A stretch of DNA of 64,000 nt. Origin: Ascidiaceihabitans sp039975415 (lineage in GTDB: Bacteria > Pseudomonadota > Alphaproteobacteria > Rhodobacterales > Rhodobacteraceae). The translations under genes were made by a program, and so were the position numbers. Positions 40,973 to 50,215 of this stretch are shown here, piece by piece. Below the pieces are notes generated by a model, which was not told where the DNA came from, did not search any database, and saw nothing but the letters and a program-made list of their open reading frames with translations. Within the stretch, counting starts at the first letter, position 1; each line of letters opens with the position of its first letter. The DNA lies in NCBI RefSeq assembly GCF_039975415.1, contig NZ_JBDWHD010000014.1, one strand, 5' to 3'.

Positions 40973-43531
40973 ATGGCCACTTACACACCCGCTGAAATCG
41001 AAGCCCGTTGGCAAACCGCCTGGGACAAGGCTGGCATTTTCACCGCCAAGCGCGACGAAACCAAGCCCAAGTATTACGTGCTGGAAATGTTCCCCTACCC
41101 TTCGGGTCGCATCCACATGGGCCACGTGCGCAACTATACAATGGGCGACGTGATCGCGCGGTATAAGATGTCGACAGGCCACAACGTGCTGCACCCCATG
41201 GGCTGGGACGCCTTTGGGATGCCCGCCGAAAACGCCGCCATGGCCATTGGCGGCCACCCCAAAGACTGGACCTACGGCAACATCAAAGACATGCGCGGGC
41301 AAATGAAACCGCTGGGCCTGTCCATCGACTGGTCCCGTGAATTCGCCACATGTGACCCCGAATACTACGGCCAACAGCAGGCCCTGTTCCTTGATTTCCT
41401 TGAAGCTGGTCTGATTCACCGCAAAAATGCCCAAGTAAACTGGGACCCTGTCGACATGACGGTTCTGGCCAACGAACAGGTCATCGACGGCAAAGGCTGG
41501 CGATCGGGTGCCGAGGTTGAAAAGCGCGACCTGACGCAATGGTTCTTCAAAATCTCCGATTATGCGGGCGAACTGAACGAAGCCCTGCAAGGTCTCGAAA
41601 ACTGGCCTGCCAAAGTCCGTTTGATGCAGGAAAACTGGATCGGCGAATCGCGTGGTCTGCAATTTGCCTTTTCGACCATCGACGCGCCTGACGGCTTTGA
41701 CCGCGTCGAGGTCTACACAACACGCCCCGACACGTTGATGGGCGCGTCCTTTGTGGGCATATCGCCGGACCATCCGCTGGCCAAACAACTTGAAAAAGAC
41801 AACGCCGACCTCGCTGCCTTCAACGCCGAATGCCGCAAGGGGGGCACCACCGCCGCTGAAATCGAAACCGCTGAGAAGATGGGTTTTGATACAGGCCTGC
41901 GCGTGCGCCATCCCTTTGACACCGATTGGGAATTGCCCGTCTACGTCGCCAACTTCATCCTGATGGACTACGGCACAGGCGCGATTTTCGGCTGCCCCGC
42001 CCATGACGAACGCGACTTTGAATTTGCCACCAAATATGCGCTGCCCATCATCTCGACCTATCTGCCGTCTGAAGACTCAGACCCAAAGGTGACTGAGGCC
42101 TACGTGCCTGCCAAAACCGACAAGGTTTTCTACAACGGCGGCTTCGCAGGCGAGGCATGGCAAACCGGCAATGACGCCATCGCCGCCGCAATCGACTTCT
42201 GCGAAGGTAAAGGCGTTGGTCAAGGCGTCACCAAATATCGCCTGCGCGATTGGGGTCTGTCCCGCCAACGCTACTGGGGCGCACCGATCCCCGTCGTTCA
42301 TTGCGACACTTGCGGCGTCGTACCGGAAAAGAAAGAAAACCTGCCGGTTGAACTGCCCTATGACGTCGAATTCGACACGCCCGGCAACCCGCTTGACCGC
42401 CACCCAACATGGCGCGACGTCCCTTGCCCGTCTTGCGGCAAGCCTGCCAAACGCGAAACCGATACGATGGACACCTTCGTGGACAGCTCTTGGTATTTCG
42501 CCCGCTTCACGTCGCCCCGCGCCGACACGCCCACCGTGGCCGAGGACGCCGCTTATTGGATGAACGTCGATCAATACATCGGCGGGATCGAACACGCGAT
42601 CTTGCACCTGCTCTATTCCCGCTTCTTTGCACGCGCGATGCAGATCACCGGACACCTGCCCGAAAGCGCGATTGAACCCTTCGACGCGCTGTTCACCCAA
42701 GGCATGGTGACACATGAATGCTATACACCTGAGGGTGGTGACGAAAAACGTGGACCGTTCTTTTTCCCTGAAGAAGTGGATCGTGATGCGCGTGTGAAAA
42801 AAGATACTGGTGAAAAGATCGAGATCTTCTCTTCCGTTAAAATGTCAAAATCCAAGAAAAACGTGGTCGACCCGCTTGGAATCATCGCGAATTACGGCGC
42901 TGACACAGCGCGCTGGTTCGTTTTGTCTGATTCCCCCCCCGAACGGGACGTGGAATGGACCGCATCAGGCGCCGAAGCCGCTTATAAGCACCTCAACCGG
43001 GTCTGGAACATCTGCGACCGGATCGGTGCGATGGACAAGGATGCGGCCGGCAAAGACGATGATGCACTGCTCAAAATCATGCACAAAACCATCCATGATG
43101 TGACCATGGGCGTCGAAAGCTTTGGGTTTAATGCGGCCATCGCGAAACTTTACGCCTTCACCGCAGCACTACAAAAATCCAAAGCCAGCCACGCCGCGCA
43201 ACGCGAAGCGGTCATGACGTTGGCGCAGCTCATGGCACCTATGACGCCGCACCTCGCGGAAGACATCTGGGCGCATCAAGGCGGCGAAGGGCTGGTCACA
43301 ACCGCCCCATGGCCCAAGGCCGACGACAAAATGCTGGTCGATGACACCGTGACCCTGCCGATCCAAGTGAACGGCAAACGGCGTGGCGAAATCGAAGTGC
43401 CCGCCGACATGCCCAAAGACGAGGTTGAAAAGATCGCCTTGGCCAGCCAAGCTGTGCAAAAGGCCTTGGACGGTGGACAGCCCAAAAAGGTGATCGTTGT
43501 GCCGGGACGGATTGTGAATGTGGTCGTTTAA
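40973..43531 (+). CDS. leuS: Leucyl-tRNA synthetase
   Basis: An 852-residue class I synthetase that charges tRNA-Leu. The HIGH-type motif is HMGH (48-51, within PYPSGRIHMGH), and KMSKS is near residue 623. The editing domain lies between them, and CDTCG plus CPSCG mark the zinc-binding insertion. ATG 40973 is chosen; the frame open to 40910 would read through a terminator hairpin. The final 14 nt overlap lptE, so leuS-lptE-holA form an operon, a common alphaproteobacterial arrangement. Confidence 0.97.
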   Translation: MATYTPAEIEARWQTAWDKAGIFTAKRDETKPKYYVLEMFPYPSGRIHMGHVRNYTMGDVIARYKMSTGHNVLHPMGWDAFGMPAENAAMAIGGHPKDWTYGNIKDMRGQMKPLGLSIDWSREFATCDPEYYGQQQALFLDFLEAGLIHRKNAQVNWDPVDMTVLANEQVIDGKGWRSGAEVEKRDLTQWFFKISDYAGELNEALQGLENWPAKVRLMQENWIGESRGLQFAFSTIDAPDGFDRVEVYTTRPDTLMGASFVGISPDHPLAKQLEKDNADLAAFNAECRKGGTTAAEIETAEKMGFDTGLRVRHPFDTDWELPVYVANFILMDYGTGAIFGCPAHDERDFEFATKYALPIISTYLPSEDSDPKVTEAYVPAKTDKVFYNGGFAGEAWQTGNDAIAAAIDFCEGKGVGQGVTKYRLRDWGLSRQRYWGAPIPVVHCDTCGVVPEKKENLPVELPYDVEFDTPGNPLDRHPTWRDVPCPSCGKPAKRETDTMDTFVDSSWYFARFTSPRADTPTVAEDAAYWMNVDQYIGGIEHAILHLLYSRFFARAMQITGHLPESAIEPFDALFTQGMVTHECYTPEGGDEKRGPFFFPEEVDRDARVKKDTGEKIEIFSSVKMSKSKKNVVDPLGIIANYGADTARWFVLSDSPPERDVEWTASGAEAAYKHLNRVWNICDRIGAMDKDAAGKDDDALLKIMHKTIHDVTMGVESFGFNAAIAKLYAFTAALQKSKASHAAQREAVMTLAQLMAPMTPHLAEDIWAHQGGEGLVTTAPWPKADDKMLVDDTVTLPIQVNGKRRGEIEVPADMPKDEVEKIALASQAVQKALDGGQPKKVIVVPGRIVNVVV

Positions 43532-44000
43532 AACAGCGCAGATATTGCTTGTCGCAGCTTTGCCATTGGCGTCTTGCGGGTTCACGCCCGTGTATGGCCC
43601 GGACGGGGTTGGCACACAGCTGCAAAACCGGGTGCTGGTCGATGAACCCCTGACGCGCAACGGCTATCTGATCACCCGACATCTGGAAACGCGGTTGGGG
43701 CGCACAAATGACGCGGCTTTTGCCCTATCCGTGACAGTCAAAACGCAAGAAGTGTCGCTGGCCATTGACGCCGATGGTGTGATTGAACGCTACAACCTGA
43801 TCGGGACGGCAGATTATACGTTGATCAACAAAAGCACGGGCGCGATTGCAGCATCCGGGCAAGTCGAAAGTTTCACAGGGTATTCTGCGACAGGCACGCC
43901 TGTGGCGGCTTTGGCTGCGGAACGGGACGCCAGTGAACGATTGATGGTCATTCTGGGCGACAAGCTTGTGGCCGAATTGCAAACACAGGCCTCCTTGTGA
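43518..44000 (+). CDS. lptE: LptE-type LPS-assembly lipoprotein
   Basis: A 160-residue outer-membrane lipoprotein that plugs LptD for LPS export. The lipobox LPLASC ends at about Cys20, followed by GFTPVYG, the conserved start of the mature protein. The length fits. Identification leans on the genomic setting between leuS and holA plus these motifs, since LptE proteins are poorly conserved. The start overlaps leuS by 14 nt, and the stop overlaps the holA start (GTGA). Confidence 0.9.
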   Translation: MWSFKTAQILLVAALPLASCGFTPVYGPDGVGTQLQNRVLVDEPLTRNGYLITRHLETRLGRTNDAAFALSVTVKTQEVSLAIDADGVIERYNLIGTADYTLINKSTGAIAASGQVESFTGYSATGTPVAALAAERDASERLMVILGDKLVAELQTQASL

Positions 44001-44998
44001 AGCTGAGCGGCGGGCAGGCAACCGGTTATTTCTCAAAGCCCGAAACCGACAAAACCGGATTGCTGATTTACGGATCAGACCCCATGCGTGTGGCTTTGAA
44101 GCGACAAGAGGTGATCGCGGCGCTGATCGGTCCCCAAGGCGAAGAGGAAATGCGGCTTACGCGAATCCCTGCGGGCGACTTGCGCAAAGAGCCTGCCCTG
44201 TTGATGGACGCGATCAAGGCAATCGGCTTTTTCCCAGGCCCCCGCGTCGCATTTGTCGAAGACGCCAACAGCTATGTGGACGCCACAATCATTGACGCGT
44301 TGGACAACTGGCAGTCGGGGGATGCGCAGATCGTCGTGACAGCGGGGACGCTGAAACCAACGTCGAAGACACGAAAAGCGTTTGAAAGCCACCGCAACGC
44401 CTATGCTGTTGGCATCTACGACAACCCGCCCACGCGGCAAGAAATTGAATTGGCCTTGCAAGCCTCGGGCCTCCAAGTGCCTCAAGGTGACGTAATGGCG
44501 GTGCTGAGCGATCTGGCGCAGGCTTTGGATCCGGGCGATTTCCGCCAAACGCTGGAAAAAATCACGCTGTACAAATGGAACGACCCCGAACCGCTTAGCG
44601 CGGATGACGTGGCGGCCTGTGCCCCAACCTCGACAGAAGCAGACATCGACGACATCCTGATGGTGGTGGCCGATGCAAAAGCTGATCAAATCGGCCCCGT
44701 TCTGGCGAAGCTACAAGCGCAGGGGGTGAACGCCGTTTCACTGTGCATCGGCGCTATGCGTCATTTCCGCTCAATGCACAAAGTGGTTTGTGACACGACA
44801 GGGCGCCCCAATATCTGGGGCTCAAACAAGGACCGGATCATCGCACAGGCCAGACGCTGGGGGCCGTTCAAGCTGGAGACGGCGCTGACTGTGCTGACAG
44901 ACACCGACCTGCAACTTAGGTCCGCAGGCCAAAATGCGCCGGCCATGGCGCTGGTGGAACGTGCTTTCATCCGCTTGGCTATGTTGGGCGCACGCTAG
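43997..44998 (+). CDS. holA: DNA polymerase III subunit delta
   Basis: A 333-residue clamp-loader subunit that opens the beta sliding clamp. The N-terminal domain has the LLIYGSDPMRVALKRQEVIAAL and RVAFVEDANSYVDATIIDALDNW segments; the C-terminal collar domain includes MRHFRSMHKVV and RWGPFKLETALTVLTDTDLQLRS. The start codon is GTG, overlapping the lptE stop. It is the last gene of the operon; repeat copy C follows its stop by about 17 nt. Confidence 0.93.
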   Translation: MKLSGGQATGYFSKPETDKTGLLIYGSDPMRVALKRQEVIAALIGPQGEEEMRLTRIPAGDLRKEPALLMDAIKAIGFFPGPRVAFVEDANSYVDATIIDALDNWQSGDAQIVVTAGTLKPTSKTRKAFESHRNAYAVGIYDNPPTRQEIELALQASGLQVPQGDVMAVLSDLAQALDPGDFRQTLEKITLYKWNDPEPLSADDVAACAPTSTEADIDDILMVVADAKADQIGPVLAKLQAQGVNAVSLCIGAMRHFRSMHKVVCDTTGRPNIWGSNKDRIIAQARRWGPFKLETALTVLTDTDLQLRSAGQNAPAMALVERAFIRLAMLGAR

Positions 44999-45014
44999 AA
45001 TAAACCTTCCAGTT

Positions 45015-45070
45015 CTTTTTCCTGAAAAATTTCGGGGGGGGAAGGTGCGCCGCACCGGCGGCAGAGCCGC
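45015..45070. repeat. Dispersed GC-hairpin repeat, copy C
   Basis: TTCTTTTTCCTGAAAAATTT, then a G-run, then GGTGCG-C-CGCACC and GCGGC-AGA-GCCGC hairpins. The layout matches copies A (inverted) and B: an AAAA-rich run, a C/G block, then two hairpins of which the last has an AGA loop. It follows holA in the same orientation as copy A follows the thiolase, so it may serve as a terminator. Confidence 0.65.
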
Positions 45071-45111
45071 AAATCAAACGACGCAAATACAGCGACAATG
45101 GAAAAGCGTTT

Positions 45112-45540
45112 TCAAGCAGGCGGTGCAAACAAAGCCATCAATTCGGCACCCGTGAATTGCTCGGTCTCTTCCGCAAAACTGTATCCATCCGGTTTACTAT
45201 CAATGAAAACTTCGCCCTTCAAATCGATGCCAGATACATCATCCAACGCGCCCATGGCCACGTGATAGGTGCCGCTGTGCGGACCGGGGGATGTGATGCG
45301 ATAGAACAAGCTGCTGCCACATGTGCTGCAAAACCCCCGCTCGGCCCAGTCTGACGATGCAAAATGCGTGATGTTGCCCGCACCTTCGATGGACATGTTG
45401 TCAGGGGCAACTTCGATGCCAAGATATACGCCGCCGGACCATTTACGGCACATGTCGCAATGACATGCCCCTGTGTCCGTAACGTCAGAGGCAATTTTAA
45501 ATGTGACAGCGCCGCATAGGCAGCTTCCAGATCGAGGCAT
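45112..45540 (-). CDS. GFA-family (CENP-V fold) protein, copy 2
   Basis: A 142-residue GFA-family zinc protein. All metal-binding pairs are intact: SCLCGA near the N-terminus, CHCDMC, and GFCSTCGSSLFY, in contrast to copy 1 at 11413, which has lost one Cys. The family has been tied to formaldehyde and glutathione chemistry, but activity is doubtful in general. There are no obvious operon partners; a flavoprotein gene ends 88 nt upstream on the same strand. Confidence 0.9.
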   Translation of the reverse strand: MPRSGSCLCGAVTFKIASDVTDTGACHCDMCRKWSGGVYLGIEVAPDNMSIEGAGNITHFASSDWAERGFCSTCGSSLFYRITSPGPHSGTYHVAMGALDDVSGIDLKGEVFIDSKPDGYSFAEETEQFTGAELMALFAPPA

Positions 45541-45628
45541 TCGCGTAACTCCTGTTTTGGATCATGGTCACGGCAAGACATATCCCACCATCTTGCCAAT
45601 TTCTGACAGCAGCCCCGAATAACAAGGT

Positions 45629-46816
45629 TTACAGCAGCCCCAGGCGCCGCGCGGCGGCTTGTCCGGCCCAACGGCCTGTCGCAAAGCATCCGGTCAAAAG
45701 ATATCCGCCCGTCGGGGCATCCCAATCAACCATTTCACCAGCACAAAAGACACCTGGCATGGATTTCAACATCAGACCGTCATCCAAGGCGTTCCATGCA
45801 ACACCGCCATGTGTGGAAATAGCTTGATCCATGGGGCGCAAGCCCGCGTGGGCCACTGGCAAATTCTTGATCAACGCCGCCAAAGCAACAGCATTCTGTG
45901 GCACTGGCCTAGACCATTCCTGCAACATCGCGATCTTGACGGAAGACAACCGCAGCGCTTTGCGCAGGTGGTTTGAAAGACTGGCCTTTCCACGCTTTTT
46001 GGACAGCCGTTCTGCAATTTGCGCAGCATCCATATCAGGTAACAGGTCGACAAACAGCGATGTCGACGCATCAATGTGCCGCGCCAAAGGGTACAGGCCC
46101 CCACCTTCAAGTCCATGAGCAGACACAACAGCTTCACCGCGGCTTTGGATTCCGTTTACTGTCCATTTGACAGCCTTAATTGGCGCACCAAAGTGGCGCT
46201 GCATGTGCGTGGACCAATCAACCGAAACGCCAACATTGGATGCGCCGAAGGGTGTCATAGGAACATCACGATCCTTCAGCATATTTGCCCAAGCACCGTC
46301 CGACCCCAATCGCGCCCAACTGGCCCCGCCCAGCGCCAAAATTGTGACATCAGGCTGCATAAATTGCGCCTCCTGCGGAGGGTCAAAAACAAGCGCTCCT
46401 GCGTCATCCCAACCTTGCCACCGCGCCCGTGTGACTCGCCGCACCCCAAGCGCATCCAGTCGCGCAAACCATGCCCGCAACAGCGGTGATGCTTTCATCG
46501 CCTCTGGAAACACCCGCCCCGAACTGCCCGTGAAAACAGGTTGTTGCAAGCGTTTGGCCCACGCCTGAATGGCCTTGGCATCGAAGTCCGCAATCATAGG
46601 CTTCAAGCGATCCGCAGCCTCGTAGAACCGTGGCAACAGCTCTTCCAAAGGCGCATCCGTTGTCAGGTTCAATCCCGACTTGCCCGCCATCAAGAACTTA
46701 CGCCCCATGGATGGTTTCGCATCAAAAACAGTCACCTGTGCCCCGGCCTGCGACAACACTTCGGCAGCCATCAAACCCGCAGGACCGCCGCCAATGATGC
46801 TGGCGCGCACGCTCAT
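45629..46816 (-). CDS. BaiN/HI0933-like NAD(P)/FAD-dependent oxidoreductase (TIGR03862-like)
   Basis: A 395-residue flavoprotein. The N-terminal FAD motif is IIGGGPAGLMAAE, followed by GRKFLMAGKSGLNLT typical of the HI0933/BaiN group, and FCAGEMVDWDAPTGGYLL near the C-terminus binds the flavin. Members are mostly uncharacterised; BaiN reduces bile-acid intermediates in gut bacteria, which does not transfer here. The start overlaps the MscS stop (ATGA), so the two are coupled. Confidence 0.9.
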   Translation of the reverse strand: MSVRASIIGGGPAGLMAAEVLSQAGAQVTVFDAKPSMGRKFLMAGKSGLNLTTDAPLEELLPRFYEAADRLKPMIADFDAKAIQAWAKRLQQPVFTGSSGRVFPEAMKASPLLRAWFARLDALGVRRVTRARWQGWDDAGALVFDPPQEAQFMQPDVTILALGGASWARLGSDGAWANMLKDRDVPMTPFGASNVGVSVDWSTHMQRHFGAPIKAVKWTVNGIQSRGEAVVSAHGLEGGGLYPLARHIDASTSLFVDLLPDMDAAQIAERLSKKRGKASLSNHLRKALRLSSVKIAMLQEWSRPVPQNAVALAALIKNLPVAHAGLRPMDQAISTHGGVAWNALDDGLMLKSMPGVFCAGEMVDWDAPTGGYLLTGCFATGRWAGQAAARRLGLL

Positions 46817-48147
46817 GTCTCAATCTTCGGCATAGCGCCTTTGAATTCTACAACACGGTGCGGATAAGGAATTTGGATGCCGTTATCTTTCAAAGCATTC
46901 CACACAATGAACAGCACTTGGGATTTGTATTTATGCTGCCCGTCGTCGATGCCGTTGACCCAAAATTCGACCGTGAAATCGATGCCGCTGTCGCCAAAGC
47001 CCACCAATTCGCAATCCGCCGGATAGGGTTCATTCAACACATCGGGGTGCGCGGCCACAGCGGCGTTGATGATGTCGGGCACTATGTTGATGTCGGTGTC
47101 GTAGCTGACGGAAAACGGGGCCTCATAGCGGTTGGCTGATCCTGAATCCGAATAATTCACCACCCGCGTCGTAATGAAATCTTCGTTTGGCACGACAATC
47201 CAGCGCCCATCGAAGGTTTCCAAGATCGCGGCCCGGGCTGTCATACGCACAATCGTGCCAGCTTCGCCGCCGTCCAATTCAACGTAATCACCGACGGTGG
47301 CTTGCCCTTCCACCAACAAAATTACGCCTGAAATGAAGTTGGACGCGATCTTTTGCAGACCAAACCCAAGACCCACACCAATGGCCCCTCCAAGGACGGC
47401 CAAGGCGCTTAAATTGATCCCCATGATGTTCATCAACAGCAGGAAGGCGACACCAAAGATAATGAATTCTACTGATTTTACAGCCAGTTGCCGGATAGAT
47501 GGCCGCATTTCCTCTTGTTTGGAAATGAAGTTAGTGGACTGTTCGTTTGACCAACGGCCCAACCAGAACAACAAGGCCCCCGCGATCAACCCACGCACAA
47601 GCGCCATGACCGAAAACGAGATATTTCCCAGCTGCACGGTCATAGCCGACAATTGTGTTTGCGCCACATCCAGCATTCCCAAAGCGTACAAGCCTGCGAT
47701 GGGCAAAAAGACATATTTCCCGATCAGCTTCAGGAAGGAATCTGTGATGATGTCGCGCACAAGCGCCCGCACCGCCAAGAACAAAAACACACGCTTTCCG
47801 AAGGCAATCACAGCACCGCTGTCGAACAACGATCGCACAATGCTTTCACCGATTCCGGTGAACACATACGCCATCAATGGCAATAAAAGCGGCAAAAACC
47901 CCATAACAAAGCGGCGCGGCGTCGCAAGCAAATGTGTGCTGTCGCCGGGGTCCAGAACACGCACCAACAATGGCCGCAATTTTCGTGTGACCATAAGTGC
48001 TGCAAAATACGCCACCACCAGCAAACCGAACTGGGACCAAGCCGCCGGACTAAGCAACCACGACGCCGCCAATTCCCACCCTGCTTCGATGTATCCTGCC
48101 ACTTGCACGACGATTTCAGGTTGCCCCGACAGATCAATCCCAAACAT
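46813..48147 (-). CDS. MscS-family mechanosensitive ion channel
   Basis: A 444-residue channel. There are several N-terminal helices (residues ~30-250), then the MscS pore helix and beta domain: ALAVLGGAIGVGLGFGLQKIASNFISG is the typical TM3 with its Gly/Ala packing, followed by VGDYVELDGGEAGTIVRMTARA and ILETFDGRWIVVPNEDF. It is longer at the N-terminus than E. coli MscS, as in MscS paralogs with extra helices. It should release solutes under osmotic downshock. Translationally coupled to the flavoprotein. Confidence 0.93.
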   Translation of the reverse strand: MFGIDLSGQPEIVVQVAGYIEAGWELAASWLLSPAAWSQFGLLVVAYFAALMVTRKLRPLLVRVLDPGDSTHLLATPRRFVMGFLPLLLPLMAYVFTGIGESIVRSLFDSGAVIAFGKRVFLFLAVRALVRDIITDSFLKLIGKYVFLPIAGLYALGMLDVAQTQLSAMTVQLGNISFSVMALVRGLIAGALLFWLGRWSNEQSTNFISKQEEMRPSIRQLAVKSVEFIIFGVAFLLLMNIMGINLSALAVLGGAIGVGLGFGLQKIASNFISGVILLVEGQATVGDYVELDGGEAGTIVRMTARAAILETFDGRWIVVPNEDFITTRVVNYSDSGSANRYEAPFSVSYDTDINIVPDIINAAVAAHPDVLNEPYPADCELVGFGDSGIDFTVEFWVNGIDDGQHKYKSQVLFIVWNALKDNGIQIPYPHRVVEFKGAMPKIET

Positions 48148-48214
48148 GGCGCACCTTTTGCTATCCTACGGATGTGTTCAATCTGTCATGCAGAAGACGC
48201 AGCTTTAGCGCAAG

Positions 48215-48706
48215 TTAAAGCTGACAACGCTTGAGACGTGCCAGCACAGACGCCGAGGTTTCCGTACCGCGTGCCTTGGCCAGAACAAGCGCCATCTTTG
48301 GGCCATGGGATGCGACAGACATCCCCAACAAATCACACCCGGCATACCCCCATGCCCGCACCATTGATTTTGGCGAGACAACAGCGGCCATCACAAGGGT
48401 TTCGGTATATCCGACGCCGCCTACGGGTATCCCAAGGCGCGGCAGCAGTTGCAAAACATGCAGCTGTGCGGGCCAAGTGGTTGCGCGGGACCCCGCACGG
48501 ATCACTCCAATTGGATCAACGACGCCATGCCCCTGCTCCAATGCGTGTTTGATCAACCACGTGGCCCCGTCTGCCCGTTCCGGATTTTGTGCGATACGGA
48601 TCAAATCCAGCATGTAAGTGGCACGGCTGCAAAACGTCCCGTGCACCGCCAAAATGTCGTCACGCGACTTGCAGTCCCATGCGGCTATGGCGTCCTCTAG
48701 GGTCAT
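48215..48706 (-). CDS. Hypothetical protein, third gene of the SDR/crotonase operon
   Basis: A 163-residue protein I do not recognise. It is soluble and mostly helical in appearance, with a LEDAIAAWDCKSRDDILAVHGTFC start, a Gly-rich centre (LGIPVGGVGYTETL) and four Cys residues spread along the chain. ATG 48706 overlaps the crotonase-like gene stop (ATGA); the longer frame to 48772 lies inside that gene. Coupling implies it works with the crotonase-like protein and SDR, but nothing in the sequence gives a chemistry. Confidence 0.75.
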   Translation of the reverse strand: MTLEDAIAAWDCKSRDDILAVHGTFCSRATYMLDLIRIAQNPERADGATWLIKHALEQGHGVVDPIGVIRAGSRATTWPAQLHVLQLLPRLGIPVGGVGYTETLVMAAVVSPKSMVRAWGYAGCDLLGMSVASHGPKMALVLAKARGTETSASVLARLKRCQL

Positions 48707-49314
48707 GCCCCCTGACACATGTCTTTGATCCCTTTGGCAATTTCCGGTTTTGCCGCAACTGTATCCGCGCACAGGGTTTGGGCCGCTTCCAGAACATCAC
48801 CATCTATGATCCGGTCAATCAGGCCAAAGATCAAAGCCTCGGGGGCTTCGATTTTTTGCCCGCCCATCAAGATCAGCTTGGTGCGTGCAGGCCCGATCAA
48901 CGCCGCCATGCGCTTGGGATCAGAGGGTTGCGGCAGAAAACCCAGCTTCATCACGGGATAGAAAAATTTGGCCCCCGGCACGGCGATCCGCATGTCACAG
49001 GCCAAGGCCATCCCCATCGCACCGCCCGCCAACGTACCGTTCAACGCGGCGATCGTCAGGCCGGGTAAACGTGCAATCGCGCCTGACAAGCGTTCCCATA
49101 CATCCGACACAGCCAGCCCCGCCCGCGCTTCGTCCAGATCGGCACCGGCGCTGAATACGCGCCCTTCACCCGTCAGAACAAAGGCCTGCGCGTCTTGGGC
49201 GCTTTCGGCGATTTCAGCCAGTTCGGACAGCATCGCAAGGGTCAGTGAATTGGCTTTTTCTGGGCGGTTGATCTTCACGACCCAAATGCCGCCATCTTTA
49301 TGAAGCTCGATCAT
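48703..49314 (-). CDS. Enoyl-CoA hydratase/isomerase (crotonase) family protein
   Basis: A 203-residue crotonase-fold protein, shorter than the usual ~260. The oxyanion-hole segments FSAGADL and GTLAGGAMGMALACDMRIA are present. At both positions where hydratases carry catalytic glutamates it appears to have other residues: AGGAMG instead of GGGCE, and YPVMKLG instead of QPEILLG. A simple hydratase reaction is therefore unlikely; isomerase, lyase or a binding role remain possible. It is coupled by ATGA overlaps to the SDR upstream and to a hypothetical gene downstream. Confidence 0.88.
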   Translation of the reverse strand: MIELHKDGGIWVVKINRPEKANSLTLAMLSELAEIAESAQDAQAFVLTGEGRVFSAGADLDEARAGLAVSDVWERLSGAIARLPGLTIAALNGTLAGGAMGMALACDMRIAVPGAKFFYPVMKLGFLPQPSDPKRMAALIGPARTKLILMGGQKIEAPEALIFGLIDRIIDGDVLEAAQTLCADTVAAKPEIAKGIKDMCQGA

Positions 49315-50060
49315 GCCAAGCCCACCGCGGCCCGAATGGCATCATCACGCAACGATATTTCCTGTCCGCAATATGCGTCAGCTTGCGCACTGCACATCCA
49401 TAGCAACGCTTTGGCTGGCCAATCTGCCGGAATGTGATCTTCCCATGCCAATTGACTTACTGGATTGATCCCCGATGCTTTGATTTCGCGCTGCATTTGC
49501 GTGGCGACAGTGCCCGGGGACAGCCCGATTGCACGAATACCTTCCGCACCGTTTTCCTTGTCCACGCATTGCGTCAGCATCGCAACCGCCGCTTTGGACG
49601 CGCAATAATGGCTCCAGGCTTCAACCGGACCGTGGGCGGCACCGGAACTGATGGTTAGAATGCTGCCACCACCGGCCTTTTGCATCACGGGCAAAGCCGC
49701 CCGCATGCCGTTGAACACACCTTTCAGATTGATATCGATGACATGGGACCATGCATCTGGATCGGCATTGGCCAGATGGGCCACCGGTTCAATGACGCCC
49801 GCATTATTGATCAACACATCCAAACCACCAAAGGCTGTGATCGTGGCATTCACAGCTGCTTCGACTTCCCAGTATCGCGAGACGTCGCAGGGAATGGCGA
49901 TGGCCTGCGCCCCGATTTCACCCGCGACTTCGCCAATAGCATCTGCACTGCGCGCCAACAGGGCAACGTTGGCCCCAGCGCCTGCGAACACACGCGCAGC
50001 TTCTGCCCCGATGCCACGGCTTGCGCCGGTGATCATCACTGTTTTTCCTGTCATATCCAT
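49311..50060 (-). CDS. Short-chain dehydrogenase/reductase
   Basis: A 249-residue classical SDR with a Rossmann motif TGASRGIG, NNAG (about 85-88), a catalytic Ser in SSGAAHG and YxxxK in HYCASKAA, so it should be an active NAD(P)H oxidoreductase. The substrate is unknown. ATG 50060 is preferred; ATGs at 50081 and 50093 lack a ribosome-binding site. It is the first gene of a three-gene coupled set with a crotonase-like protein and a hypothetical one, which suggests a small acyl or cyclic-ketone pathway. Confidence 0.9.
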   Translation of the reverse strand: MDMTGKTVMITGASRGIGAEAARVFAGAGANVALLARSADAIGEVAGEIGAQAIAIPCDVSRYWEVEAAVNATITAFGGLDVLINNAGVIEPVAHLANADPDAWSHVIDINLKGVFNGMRAALPVMQKAGGGSILTISSGAAHGPVEAWSHYCASKAAVAMLTQCVDKENGAEGIRAIGLSPGTVATQMQREIKASGINPVSQLAWEDHIPADWPAKALLWMCSAQADAYCGQEISLRDDAIRAAVGLA

Positions 50061-50215
50061 AACGGGTCTTTCCTTTGTCATGCTTAAGGGCATTGGTAAT
50101 GGGCGACACTCCGCGCGTCCAGAGCACGGGCTTTCAAGGTGGGTAATTCCCCCCCTTGACCATGCTGCTGCAGTGCGAAACCATGACGCATCCCAGTTTT
50201 ACAGGAATTTGTCCC

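Noticed and set aside
45112..45540. The second GFA protein as part of a formaldehyde pathway
   Set aside because: Its neighbours (holA, a BaiN-like flavoprotein, MscS) give no support, and the family's activity is uncertain.
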